DNA from: Candidatus Cloacimonadota bacterium
GTDB taxonomy: Bacteria; Cloacimonadota; Cloacimonadia; Cloacimonadales; TCS61
Assembly (NCBI GenBank): GCA_016931665.1
Contig: JAFGEH010000144.1
Coordinates: forward strand, 1 to 5,441
DNA: 5,441 bases
Direction: 5' to 3'
Under the pieces are notes generated by a model. That model was given only the letters and a program-made list of their open reading frames with translations. It did no database searches and was not told where the DNA came from. The position numbers and the translations under genes are program-made. How positions within the stretch are numbered: the stretch's first letter is position 1; the number at the start of each line of letters is the position of its first letter. Shown piece by piece: positions 1 through 5,441 of this stretch.

Positions 1-66
1 CTGGTATCGGAAGAATTCGAGAAAACTCCCAAACGCAGCATCAAAAGATTCATTTATAATATTTAG
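1..66 (+). CDS. Possible C-terminal tail of an upstream gene (5' truncated)
   Basis: Frame 1 is open from the window edge to a TAG at 64-66 and encodes about 21 residues, LVSEEFEKTPKRSIKRFIYN plus a final I. The tail is rich in Lys and Arg. If real, this gene ends 10 nt before the ATG at 77, matching the tight same-strand packing of the genes that follow. The fragment is too short to assign a family. Frame 2 is also open across the whole stretch, so openness alone is not evidence. The call rests on gene packing and on the absence of any start codon in frame 2 before 77. Confidence 0.4.
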   Translation: MVSEEFEKTPKRSIKRFIYNI

Positions 67-76
67 CGAATCTCCG

Positions 77-721
77 ATGTCCTACAGACTGCTTGCCCTG
101 GGCTTGCTGGTAGTTATTGTTACTCTGCTGGGTATTACTTATCTGCAGCGCCCTCTGGCACAGGCTTCCTCAGCTTCCGATCTGGATCCCTGGCTGGAAC
201 CTGTTCAGGAAGAAACAGGTATAGCCGACCCTTTTCAGATGAAAATCGGGAGGCAGGAATTAACCATCCGGCCTCTAGCTGCTTATCAGGTAACAGCCAG
301 GATATTGAGTAAACACGAGTACAGCAGCGGCTGGGAAGGCAAGCTGGCCCCTTTTGATCTGGCTTTAGGCTGGGGCACCCTATCCGAGCAGGATATCGGT
401 AAAAGAGTAAAATTCAGCCAATGGGACAGGTTCTATTTCTTTAAGATCAAACCTGGTTATGCTTACAGTGAGGATTATGTTTACACTCACTCCTCCAATC
501 ACCACCTGATCCCTGCCACTTCCAACCTGAAGCGTGCTCTGCGGATCCTGAGGCGGGGTGATCTGATCAAACTGGAGGGTTACCTGGTTAATGTCAGCGG
601 CCGCTACGGAAAGCAATCTGTCCGTTGGAACAGCAGCCTGACCAGAATGGACCGGGGTAACGGAGCCTGTGAGTTGCTGTATGTAACCTCCCTCACAGTT
701 GGCGGGAAGATCTTTAATTGA
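77..721 (+). CDS. Conserved membrane-anchored or secreted protein of unknown function
   Basis: This is a 214-residue protein. Residues 5-23 are a strong hydrophobic segment after a short Arg-containing N-terminus, then AQA at 28-30 followed by Ser, which could be a signal peptidase I site. It is therefore either exported or anchored with the bulk outside the cytoplasm. The soluble part has a LAPFDLALGWG stretch (90-100), an NHHLIPA stretch (141-147), a GDLIKLEGYLV stretch resembling a beta-barrel or OB-like strand pair (161-171), and a C-terminal block from Trp184 through SSLTRMDRGNGACELLYV (186-203). From memory this block recurs in uncharacterised proteins of Proteobacteria and other Gram-negatives, with the Cys198-Glu199 pair conserved. 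I know of no assigned function. The ATG at 77 is chosen because it starts just before the hydrophobic segment and no ATG, GTG or TTG occurs upstream in frame, although the frame is open to the window edge. No clear Shine-Dalgarno precedes it. Its TGA touches the start region of the transporter gene. Confidence 0.8.
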   Translation: MSYRLLALGLLVVIVTLLGITYLQRPLAQASSASDLDPWLEPVQEETGIADPFQMKIGRQELTIRPLAAYQVTARILSKHEYSSGWEGKLAPFDLALGWGTLSEQDIGKRVKFSQWDRFYFFKIKPGYAYSEDYVYTHSSNHHLIPATSNLKRALRILRRGDLIKLEGYLVNVSGRYGKQSVRWNSSLTRMDRGNGACELLYVTSLTVGGKIFN

Positions 722-724
722 AGG
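721..724 (+). promoter_or_regulatory. Ribosome binding site deciding the transporter start
   Basis: AAGG lies 5 nt before the ATG at 730. It starts on the last base of the preceding gene's TGA. It favours ATG 730 over the TTG at 718, whose upstream purine stretch (GGGAAGA at 704-710) matches anti-Shine-Dalgarno less well. The site is short, so the choice is not certain. Confidence 0.45.
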
Positions 725-729
725 CCTGC

Positions 730-1599
730 ATGTTTACAAGAAAGCAATACGGTTATCTGGAAGGCGTTATCTCCATAGCAGGTAATATCCTGCTGTTCGC
801 CGGAAAATACTGGGTCGGAGTGCAGGTGATGTCCATCGGCATCATTGCTGATGCCTGGCATACTCTTTCCGATTCCTTTTCCTCCTTGATCCTTTTGTTC
901 GGTTTCAAAGTAGCCGGCAAGCCCCCCGATGAAAAACATCCCTACGGGCACGGCCGGGCTGAAATAATAGCATCCCTGATCATCGGTACCATTTTAGCGG
1001 TAGTGGCCTTCAACTTCCTTGTCGAATCCTGCCAGCGCTTTGCTGATCGGCAATCTGCCACTTTCACCAGTATAGCCTATCTTGTTACTATTGTTTCTAT
1101 TATTACCAAAGAAATAATGGCTCAATTTGCCTTCTGGACAGCCCGTCGGACGGATTCTGACCTCCTGCGTGCTGATGGCTGGCATCACCGCAGCGATGCC
1201 ATTTCCTCGCTGGTGGTGCTTTCCGGTATTATTCTGGGCCGCTGGTTCTGGTGGGCGGACAGCTTGTTGGGTTTCATCATGTCACTTCTCCTGTTTCGTA
1301 TAACCTACATCATCATGAGTGGCGCTGTCAGCTCGTTGCTGGGAGAGAAACCTTCCGATAATCTGATAACAGCCATCAACACTTTGATTCAGGATAAACT
1401 GGGAACAAACCTGGAAATACATCACCTGCATTTTCACAGTTATGGCGATCATAAGGAGCTCTCATTTCATATACGCCTGGATGCTGATATGAAACTGCAG
1501 GAGGCCCATCTCATTGCTGACAGCATTGAAAATCTGATCCTGCAGGAGATGAATATTCATACTACTATCCACATCGATCCGGAAAAGGAGCCAGATTGA
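730..1599 (+). CDS. Cation diffusion facilitator (CDF) efflux transporter, probably Zn2+
   Basis: This inner-membrane antiporter family exports divalent metals (Zn2+, Cd2+, Fe2+, Mn2+ by subgroup) in exchange for protons. Counting from the ATG at 730 it has 289 residues, normal for the family. The transport-site ligands are visible: His44xxxAsp48 in the second membrane helix (WHTLSD) and His152xxxAsp156 in the fifth (WHHRSD). The HxxxD/HxxxD pairing is typical of zinc-preferring members; Mn members usually carry DxxxD. The loop PDEKHPYGHG (Asp67, His70, His74) matches site B of YiiP. The C-terminal cytoplasmic domain is His-rich (IHHLHFHSYGDH, then HIDPE near the end), consistent with the regulatory metal sites of CDF dimers. 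Start: ATG 730 has AAGG at 721-724 with 5-nt spacing. A TTG at 718 would add four residues and overlap the previous TGA, and cannot be excluded. The stop overlaps the dehydrogenase start by 4 nt, implying one transcript. Metal specificity is inferred. Confidence 0.93.
   Translation: MFTRKQYGYLEGVISIAGNILLFAGKYWVGVQVMSIGIIADAWHTLSDSFSSLILLFGFKVAGKPPDEKHPYGHGRAEIIASLIIGTILAVVAFNFLVESCQRFADRQSATFTSIAYLVTIVSIITKEIMAQFAFWTARRTDSDLLRADGWHHRSDAISSLVVLSGIILGRWFWWADSLLGFIMSLLLFRITYIIMSGAVSSLLGEKPSDNLITAINTLIQDKLGTNLEIHHLHFHSYGDHKELSFHIRLDADMKLQEAHLIADSIENLILQEMNIHTTIHIDPEKEPD
1585..1590 (+). promoter_or_regulatory. Strong ribosome binding site for the TTG-initiated dehydrogenase
   Basis: AAGGAG sits inside the last codons of the transporter gene, exactly 5 nt before the TTG at 1596. 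It is the best Shine-Dalgarno match I noticed in the window and supports the non-ATG start. The next in-frame ATG is at codon 11 and would remove the family-typical SINP motif. Confidence 0.8.
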
Positions 1600-2963
1600 C
1601 TTTGTATTCCATAAATCCTTATACCATGGAAAACAATGCTACCTATGAAGAGCATTCCGATGAGGAAATTTCTGAAATTATCGAAAAAGTGCAGGCATCA
1701 TTTCAGCAGTGGAAACGGAGAAGTTTCAATGATAGAGCGGAATATCTGAGAAAAGCTGCTGAAATCCTCGAACAGGAAGCTGCTTCCTGGGGAAATCTGA
1801 TGACCAGGGAGATGGGTAAAATCCAAAGCGGTGGTGAGGCGGAAGCTCGGAAATGCTCCTTGGTCTGCAACTTCTATGCTGACAAGTCAGCAGAATTCCT
1901 AAAGCAGGAAGAGATACCCACTGATGCTGATAGAAGTTACATAACTTACAATCCCCTGGGAGTCATCCTGGCAGTAATGCCCTGGAATTTTCCCTTCTGG
2001 CAGGTTTTCCGGTTTGCCGCTCCCGCCCTGATGGCCGGAAATACGGTTCTGCTGAAACATGCCAGCAATGTACCCGGCTGCGCGCTGGCTTTGGAAGAGA
2101 TCTTCCGCAGGGCCGGCTTCCCCGCCGACGTTTTCCGCACCCTGCTGATCTCCAGCAACCGGGTCGAACAGGTCATACGCCATCCCCTGGTGCAAGCCGT
2201 GACCCTGACCGGCAGCACTGCTGCCGGAAAAGCCGTAGCGGCAGCAGCCGGTGCTGAACTGAAGAAAACCGTTCTAGAACTGGGCGGGAGCGATCCCTAT
2301 ATCATTCTGGACGATGCCGACCTGGAAGAGGCTGCCCGGATCTGTTATAACAGCAAAATGATCAATTCCGGCCAGAGCTGCATTGCTGCGAAAAGATTCA
2401 TACTGACACCCCGAAATGAAGCAGAGTTTATTCAGCGATTCACCACCTTGATGGAAGCAACGGTGATGGGCGATCCGGCCCATCCGGGGACCCAGCTCGG
2501 ACCCCTGGCACGATCTGAACTGCGGGATGTCCTGCACAAACAGGTTACCAGCAGTATCCGGGCGGGAGCTAATTGCCTGCTGGGAGGTTTTATACCCGAT
2601 AGAACCGGAGCTTTTTATCCTCCCACTATTCTCACTAACGTAAAACCCGGTACGCCTGCCTATGAAGAAGAATTATTTGGTCCTGTTGCCGTATTTATCA
2701 CTGCCCGTGACGAAGCAGATGCTATACGTATTGCCAATGATACCAGCTTCGGCCTGGGAGCGGCAATTTTCTCCCGTAACCTGCACCAGGCGGAATTTCT
2801 GGCAGCCACTGAGCTGGAAGCCGGTTGCTGTTTCGTGAATTCCTTCGTTAAATCCGATCCCCGCCTGCCCTTTGGAGGAATCAGACAGAGCGGGTACGGA
2901 CGGGAATTATCAGCCTGCGGTATTCGCGAATTTGTTAATATCAAAACGGTTTATGTTAAATAG
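1596..2963 (+). CDS. NAD(P)+-dependent succinate-semialdehyde dehydrogenase-type aldehyde dehydrogenase
   Basis: A 455-residue soluble aldehyde dehydrogenase, close in length and motif pattern to E. coli Sad/YneI (about 460 residues). The expected reaction is oxidation of succinate semialdehyde to succinate, as in 4-aminobutyrate or related amino-acid breakdown. The N-terminal SINP (5-8) and TREMGK (70-75) fit that subgroup. The cofactor region shows MPWNFPFWQ (128-136, with Asn131 as the oxyanion residue), Lys154 in LLKHASNVPG, and GSTAAGK (206-212). The general base is Glu228 in ELGGSDP, and the catalytic thiol is Cys262 in NSGQSCIAAKRF. EELFGP (358-363), PFGGIRQSGYGRE (425-437) and the C-terminal EFVNIKTVYV are in place, so the enzyme looks intact. 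It starts with TTG inside the TTGA that ends the transporter gene. G+C swings from about 35% near its start to about 67% around 2101-2160. Substrate is inferred from subgroup resemblance; another short-chain semialdehyde or aldehyde is possible. Confidence 0.92.
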   Translation: MTLYSINPYTMENNATYEEHSDEEISEIIEKVQASFQQWKRRSFNDRAEYLRKAAEILEQEAASWGNLMTREMGKIQSGGEAEARKCSLVCNFYADKSAEFLKQEEIPTDADRSYITYNPLGVILAVMPWNFPFWQVFRFAAPALMAGNTVLLKHASNVPGCALALEEIFRRAGFPADVFRTLLISSNRVEQVIRHPLVQAVTLTGSTAAGKAVAAAAGAELKKTVLELGGSDPYIILDDADLEEAARICYNSKMINSGQSCIAAKRFILTPRNEAEFIQRFTTLMEATVMGDPAHPGTQLGPLARSELRDVLHKQVTSSIRAGANCLLGGFIPDRTGAFYPPTILTNVKPGTPAYEEELFGPVAVFITARDEADAIRIANDTSFGLGAAIFSRNLHQAEFLAATELEAGCCFVNSFVKSDPRLPFGGIRQSGYGRELSACGIREFVNIKTVYVK

Positions 2964-3017
2964 ACGAATTGCCCTGCAACCTTGTTTTTTCTCTCTCCTG
3001 GCCTTTCAGAAAAGAAT

Positions 3018-3929
3018 ATGAGAATCTCCCGGGCTATTATCTACGCTGCACTGGCTGTTTTACTGTGGTCTACTGCAGCTTCAGCTTTTAAAATATCTTT
3101 ACGTTATCTGGATTACCTTTCCCTGCTTTTCTATGCTTCACTCACCTCTGCCGTAACACTTCTTCTGATTCTGGCTGGTAAGGGTAAAATAAAAGAAATC
3201 ATCAGATATCCTTTAAAATCTTATCTGAGATCATTTTTCATGGGTTTTCTCAACCCCTTTCTCTACTATGTGATTCTCTTCAAGGCCTATACCCTGCTGC
3301 CAGCTCAACTGGCTCAACCCCTGAACTTCGTCTGGCCATTGATGATCGTTATCCTCTCCGTACCGCTGCTCAGGCAGAAAATTGGTATGAAAAGCCTGAT
3401 TGCCATTCTGATCAGCTTTCTGGGTGTAATCGTCATCTCCACCCGGGGCAGAATGATCAGTTTCGAACAGGTAAACCTGAAAGGTGTGATCCTGGCTCTT
3501 GCCAGCTCACTGGTCTGGGCGGTTTTCTGGATATTGAATATGAAAGACAAAAGAGGTGAAATCCAGAAATTGAGCCTGAGCTTCTGCTTCGGTACTATTT
3601 TAACTCTGGTTTTAATCCTGCTGACGGGAAGACTACAATTCCCTTCTGCTGCCGGTTGGACAGGGGCAGTATATATTGGACTTTTCGAAATGGGTATAAC
3701 TTTCGTCATCTGGTTGAAAGCCTTACAATCTGCAATTAGCACGGCTCAGGTGAATAATTTCATCTACCTTACCCCCTTCCTCTCCCTGTTTTTCATTAAT
3801 CTGCTGGTAGGTGAATCCATCCGACTATCCACTATCTCGGGCTTGATCCTGATTGTCTGCGGCATCGTTCTGCAGCAATCTCACCAATTTCTGCGTTTCC
3901 GACGGTTGAACAGGAAGACAAATGGATAG
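3018..3929 (+). CDS. DMT superfamily (EamA family) permease
   Basis: A 303-residue integral membrane protein with ten hydrophobic segments at roughly 5-24, 33-53, 72-90, 93-117, 123-141, 154-173, 184-203, 213-232, 245-263 and 271-286. This is the two-repeat, ten-helix layout of EamA transporters. Family-like blocks occur at matching places in each half: LAQPLNFVWPLMIVILSVPLL (98-118) and VNNFIYLTPFLSLFFINLL (245-263) followed by GES, then the closing helix STISGLILIVCGIVL (271-285). Members export or import metabolites such as amino acids or their by-products; no substrate can be read from the sequence. The ATG at 3018 puts a basic residue just before helix 1. A TTG at 2982 would add a 12-residue leader and has no ribosome site. 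Only a purine run (about 3010-3015) precedes the ATG. The gene is 54 nt from the dehydrogenase and overlaps the next gene by 8 nt. Confidence 0.9.
   Translation: MRISRAIIYAALAVLLWSTAASAFKISLRYLDYLSLLFYASLTSAVTLLLILAGKGKIKEIIRYPLKSYLRSFFMGFLNPFLYYVILFKAYTLLPAQLAQPLNFVWPLMIVILSVPLLRQKIGMKSLIAILISFLGVIVISTRGRMISFEQVNLKGVILALASSLVWAVFWILNMKDKRGEIQKLSLSFCFGTILTLVLILLTGRLQFPSAAGWTGAVYIGLFEMGITFVIWLKALQSAISTAQVNNFIYLTPFLSLFFINLLVGESIRLSTISGLILIVCGIVLQQSHQFLRFRRLNRKTNG
3912..3917 (+). promoter_or_regulatory. Ribosome binding site for the pilin-like gene
   Basis: AGGAAG lies inside the last codons of the permease gene, 4 nt before the ATG at 3922. From the alternative ATG at 3931 it would be 13 nt away, which supports the upstream start and the overlapping arrangement. 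Confidence 0.5.
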
Positions 3930-4392
3930 AATGAACCAGATTATAAGGCAGGACAGGGATTTCCGGTTTGGCAGCCAACAGCTGCTGTTTCTGGTTCTCT
4001 CCATATTCATCGTTGCCATAACCGTATCGGTAGGGGTGAATATCTTCCTGACCCAGTTAAGAACTCAAAGCAGGAATGCCCTGATCCTGGATATTTACTA
4101 TATCGGTTCCCAGGCTCTGGCCTATTACCGGACTCCTGTAGAACAGGGCGGTGGTGGGCAGATCTGGGAGAAAACCGCTTTGCTGAACTGGCTGAATTTT
4201 CCCCTCAGCGCGGATAGCGATGGACTTCTGACCGAGAACGGCAGGATTAATATTGATATCCTCCATCAAGGCCATAAACTGCTTTTTACTGGATACGCCG
4301 GTAGAGCTGGTATAAATTCTAGAGCAATTGTTAATGCTCATCTGGCTATGCTGGGCCCGGAAGAGCCTGGCAGGGTTATTGTTCAGGAATAA
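3922..4392 (+). CDS. Type IV pilin-like / prepilin-like protein with one N-terminal membrane helix
   Basis: 156 residues. A polar, basic N-terminus ends in RFGSQQ (15-20), followed by one hydrophobic helix (21-43), an amphipathic continuation (44-68) and a small soluble domain. This is the lollipop layout of type IV pilin-like proteins. Gly17 could be the -1 residue of a prepilin peptidase site, but the mature +5 residue would be Leu22 rather than Glu, so processing is doubtful. The helix end carries AYYRTP (67-72) and then a run of four Gly (76-79) before Trp82. I recall this signature from short uncharacterised membrane proteins of FCB-group bacteria. Function is not known; a pseudopilin or a simple membrane-tethered protein are both possible. 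Start: ATG 3922 with AGGAAG at 3912-3917, overlapping the permease gene by 8 nt. A second ATG at 3931 is less well placed. Translational coupling to the permease is likely. Confidence 0.78.
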   Translation: MDRMNQIIRQDRDFRFGSQQLLFLVLSIFIVAITVSVGVNIFLTQLRTQSRNALILDIYYIGSQALAYYRTPVEQGGGGQIWEKTALLNWLNFPLSADSDGLLTENGRINIDILHQGHKLLFTGYAGRAGINSRAIVNAHLAMLGPEEPGRVIVQE

Positions 4393-4402
4393 CAATTTTT
4401 TT
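4375..4402 (+). terminator. Weak candidate intrinsic terminator
   Basis: GTTATT (4375-4380) pairs with AATAAC (4388-4393) across a 7-nt loop. Two A residues and a run of seven T (4396-4402) follow. The hairpin straddles the TAA stop of the pilin-like gene. Position and T-run fit a terminator, but the 6-bp stem has only one G:C pair, so at best it would be leaky. Confidence 0.35.
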
Positions 4403-4423
4403 AAGATTAATCTGAGATTCTAA

Positions 4424-4452
4424 TTGACAGCAAAATTTCCAGAAAAAATATT
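4424..4452 (+). promoter_or_regulatory. Candidate promoter for the TetR-family operon
   Basis: TTGACA at 4424-4429 is a perfect sigma-70-type -35 box. At 17-nt spacing the -10 position is AATATT (4447-4452), a partial match ending next to the palindrome. A perfect TATAAT also occurs at 4470-4475, just past the palindrome, but without a recognisable -35 at normal spacing. Either reading puts the operator over the promoter core or start site. FCB-group promoters can deviate from this consensus, so the exact boxes are uncertain. Confidence 0.5.
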
Positions 4453-4473
4453 AGACCGACGGTCGGTCTTATA
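4449..4473. promoter_or_regulatory. Palindromic operator for the adjacent TetR-family regulator
   Basis: The core is a perfect inverted repeat, AGACCGAC-G-GTCGGTCT (4453-4469), with 8-bp arms and a 1-bp centre. Beyond one mismatch on each side (T4452/T4470), TAT (4449-4451) pairs with ATA (4471-4473), giving a 25-bp near-palindrome. It is G+C-rich in an A+T-rich gap, ends 27 nt before the regulator's ATG and overlaps the likely promoter. The AGACC...GGTCT half-sites resemble the NemR-type box as I remember it (TAGACC/GGTCTA). The expected effect is repression of the regulator and the genes after it, relieved by a small ligand. It is not followed by a T-run, so it is unlikely to be a terminator. 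Confidence 0.82.
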
Positions 4474-4483
4474 ATAAATCAGC

Positions 4484-4488
4484 AAGGA
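4484..4488 (+). promoter_or_regulatory. Ribosome binding site for the TetR-family gene
   Basis: AAGGA ends 8 nt before the ATG at 4497. An in-frame TAA at 4491-4493 sits between this site and the start, so ATG 4497 is the only reasonable start. Confidence 0.65.
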
Positions 4489-4496
4489 TATAATCT

Positions 4497-5174
4497 ATGG
4501 CCAGAATCAGTAAAGAACATGCTGTTCGTAAAATGGAGATCATGGAAACAGCCAAAAAACTTTTTTACACCTGTGGTTATGATACTACTTCAGTTAACCA
4601 GATCATTGCAGTCCTGGGCATATCCAAAGGAGCCTTCTATCATTATTTCAAATCCAAGGAAGATTTACTCGACGAAATCATCGGCCAGTTTATCGAGACT
4701 GTTATTACCAGAATCAAACCAATTGTGGAGAATCCCCGGCTCGATCCACTCTCCAAATTAAACAAATGGATCTCCGAAGCCAGTGCTCTGAAGGTACAGA
4801 ATCCGGAATTGATGAAAACGTTCATTGATGTCCTTTATAAGAAAGAAAATATATTGATCCGGGAAAAGTATCGCCTTCAGATGAATAGCCGTGTCGTACC
4901 AGAGTTAACCAGACTAATAGAAGAAGGCGTAGAGACTGGCACTTTCCATACGCCTTACCCCCGGGAAACTGCTATCATGATTATTAATATGGGTATCACT
5001 TCCAATGACGTTCTTTCTAATACTTTTCAGAACCTGCCTGACCCCGTTAACCTGGACAGATTGATCAAGTGGTACAAACTCTACGAGTTGGCTTTCGCAA
5101 GGCTTCTTGGTATTCCCGAGAATTCCATCCGTATCATCAAAGATGAGATTATACAGACTTTTTTCCGGGTGTAA
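4497..5174 (+). CDS. TetR/AcrR-family transcriptional regulator
   Basis: A 225-residue one-component regulator of typical family length. The N-terminal DNA-binding domain spans about residues 10-58: helix 1 has KMEIMETAKKLFYTCGYDTTS (12-32), then the helix-turn-helix VNQIIAVLGISKGAFYHYF (33-51) and the closing KSKEDLL (52-58). GISKGAFYHYFKSKEDLL is the classic TetR signature. The all-helical C-terminal domain (about 60-225) is poorly conserved, as expected for ligand binding and dimerisation, so the inducer cannot be predicted. A strong palindrome lies directly upstream, which argues for autorepression. The next gene starts one base after the stop, so regulator and target are probably co-transcribed. 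A+T content is higher than in the dehydrogenase upstream. Family assignment is secure; the regulon is inferred. Confidence 0.95.
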   Translation: MARISKEHAVRKMEIMETAKKLFYTCGYDTTSVNQIIAVLGISKGAFYHYFKSKEDLLDEIIGQFIETVITRIKPIVENPRLDPLSKLNKWISEASALKVQNPELMKTFIDVLYKKENILIREKYRLQMNSRVVPELTRLIEEGVETGTFHTPYPRETAIMIINMGITSNDVLSNTFQNLPDPVNLDRLIKWYKLYELAFARLLGIPENSIRIIKDEIIQTFFRV

Positions 5175-5175
5175 A

Positions 5176-5441
5176 ATGAAGATAAAACTATTAATTGTTG
5201 TTCTTTCTCAGATTCTGCTTCTCAACTGCGTTGATCTTAACTGGAGAAATCAGCTCCAGATCTGGGGTTCCTGTCATAAACTCAAAGATGACTCGAAATA
5301 CAATTATGGATTAAGAGCTTTGCCTGAAGTTGATATAACATTCTGGGAAAATGAAAAAATGACAATTGACCTGCAAGTGATTGCCGATGCTTATTACGAA
5401 TACTGTCAAATCGGTGACCACAGACATGAAAAAAATGCTGC
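5176..5441 (+). CDS. Exported protein, possibly an outer-membrane beta-barrel (3' truncated)
   Basis: The frame opens with ATG at 5176, one base after the TetR-family stop, and stays open for 88 codons to the window edge. The N-terminus is a signal peptide: MKIK followed by a hydrophobic run (5-16). LLNC (15-18) resembles a lipobox but has Asn at -1, which is atypical, so a lipoprotein is possible but not favoured. After it come NWRNQLQIWGS (22-32), YNYGLRALPEVDITFW (42-57) and MTIDLQVIADAYYEY (62-76). Alternating hydrophobic and polar residues with many aromatics suggest amphipathic beta strands, as in porin-like outer-membrane proteins. That is inference from pattern, without a recognised family. 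The ribosome site is weak (CGGGTG before the ATG), so expression may depend on coupling to the regulator. G+C is low, about 33% at 5281-5340. Confidence 0.7.
   Translation, partial: MKIKLLIVVLSQILLLNCVDLNWRNQLQIWGSCHKLKDDSKYNYGLRALPEVDITFWENEKMTIDLQVIADAYYEYCQIGDHRHEKNA

Noticed and set aside
2..76. N-terminal extension of the 77-721 protein to the window edge
   Set aside because: The frame is open, but no ATG, GTG or TTG occurs before 77, and the hydrophobic segment begins right after the ATG at 77 as expected for an N-terminus.
604..951. 115-codon open frame on the - strand across the unknown-protein/transporter junction
   Set aside because: It is antisense to two well-supported genes and its product has no recognisable domain.
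1495..1548. Repeated CTGCAGGAG motif near the end of the transporter gene
   Set aside because: Both copies encode in-frame LQE in helical regions; two short copies are a codon coincidence, not a repeat element.
2982..3017. TTG-initiated 12-residue extension of the permease
   Set aside because: No ribosome binding site precedes TTG 2982, and EamA proteins normally begin just before helix 1, as with ATG 3018.
2964..3017. Promoter or terminator in the gap before the permease
   Set aside because: A T-run occurs near 2984-2990 but without a preceding stem, and no convincing -35/-10 pair was seen.
3314..3742. 142-codon open frame on the - strand inside the permease gene
   Set aside because: It lies wholly antisense to a clear ten-helix permease, and its product has no recognisable domain.
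4057..4395. 112-codon open frame on the - strand opposite the pilin-like gene
   Set aside because: The + strand product has coherent membrane topology and a ribosome site; the antisense product is a low-complexity shadow.
4453..4469. Palindrome read as a transcription terminator
   Set aside because: A 1-bp centre cannot form a normal hairpin loop and no T-run follows; the location over a promoter fits an operator.
4519..4761. 80-codon out-of-frame + strand reading frame inside the TetR-family gene
   Set aside because: The in-frame product carries an unmistakable TetR helix-turn-helix over the same bases.

Overview
The window looks like bacterial chromosome from a Gram-negative anaerobe, most plausibly the FCB superphylum. 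Cloacimonadota-like is my best guess, but it rests on remembered family resemblance only: a pilin-like protein with a YYR...GGGG motif and an exported, possibly beta-barrel, protein. Every credible gene lies on the + strand. There is no rRNA, tRNA, CRISPR array, transposase or obvious phage or plasmid feature. Base composition is mixed: hand counts give about 35% G+C at 1621-1680, 67% at 2101-2160 and 33% at 5281-5340.

Positions 1-4392 read as one co-directional gene string. It starts with the possible tail of an upstream gene (1-66), then a membrane-anchored or secreted protein of unknown function (77-721). Next come a cation diffusion facilitator transporter, probably for Zn2+ (730-1599), a succinate-semialdehyde-type aldehyde dehydrogenase (1596-2963), a DMT/EamA-family permease (3018-3929) and a short pilin-like protein with one N-terminal membrane segment (3922-4392). 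The junctions are very tight: a TTGA stop/start overlap at the dehydrogenase, a similar but ambiguous one at the transporter, and an 8-nt overlap at the pilin-like gene. The 54-nt gap before the permease is the only internal break. Co-transcription is likely, but the products do not form an obvious pathway; this may be a housekeeping run rather than a dedicated system.

Positions 4393-4496 form the regulatory gap. A weak hairpin followed by T7 ends the upstream string. After it come a TTGACA box and a perfect 17-bp palindrome (8-bp arms, 1-bp centre) that extends imperfectly to 25 bp. This is a convincing operator for the TetR-family regulator encoded immediately downstream (4497-5174). One base after that gene's stop, an exported protein begins (5176) and runs off the window edge. 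The likely logic is an autoregulated TetR operon controlling an envelope protein and whatever lies beyond 5441.

I see no clearly new biological system. The most testable items are the TetR operator and its truncated operon, the TTG starts fused to stop codons, and the pilin-like protein that lacks the canonical Glu5.
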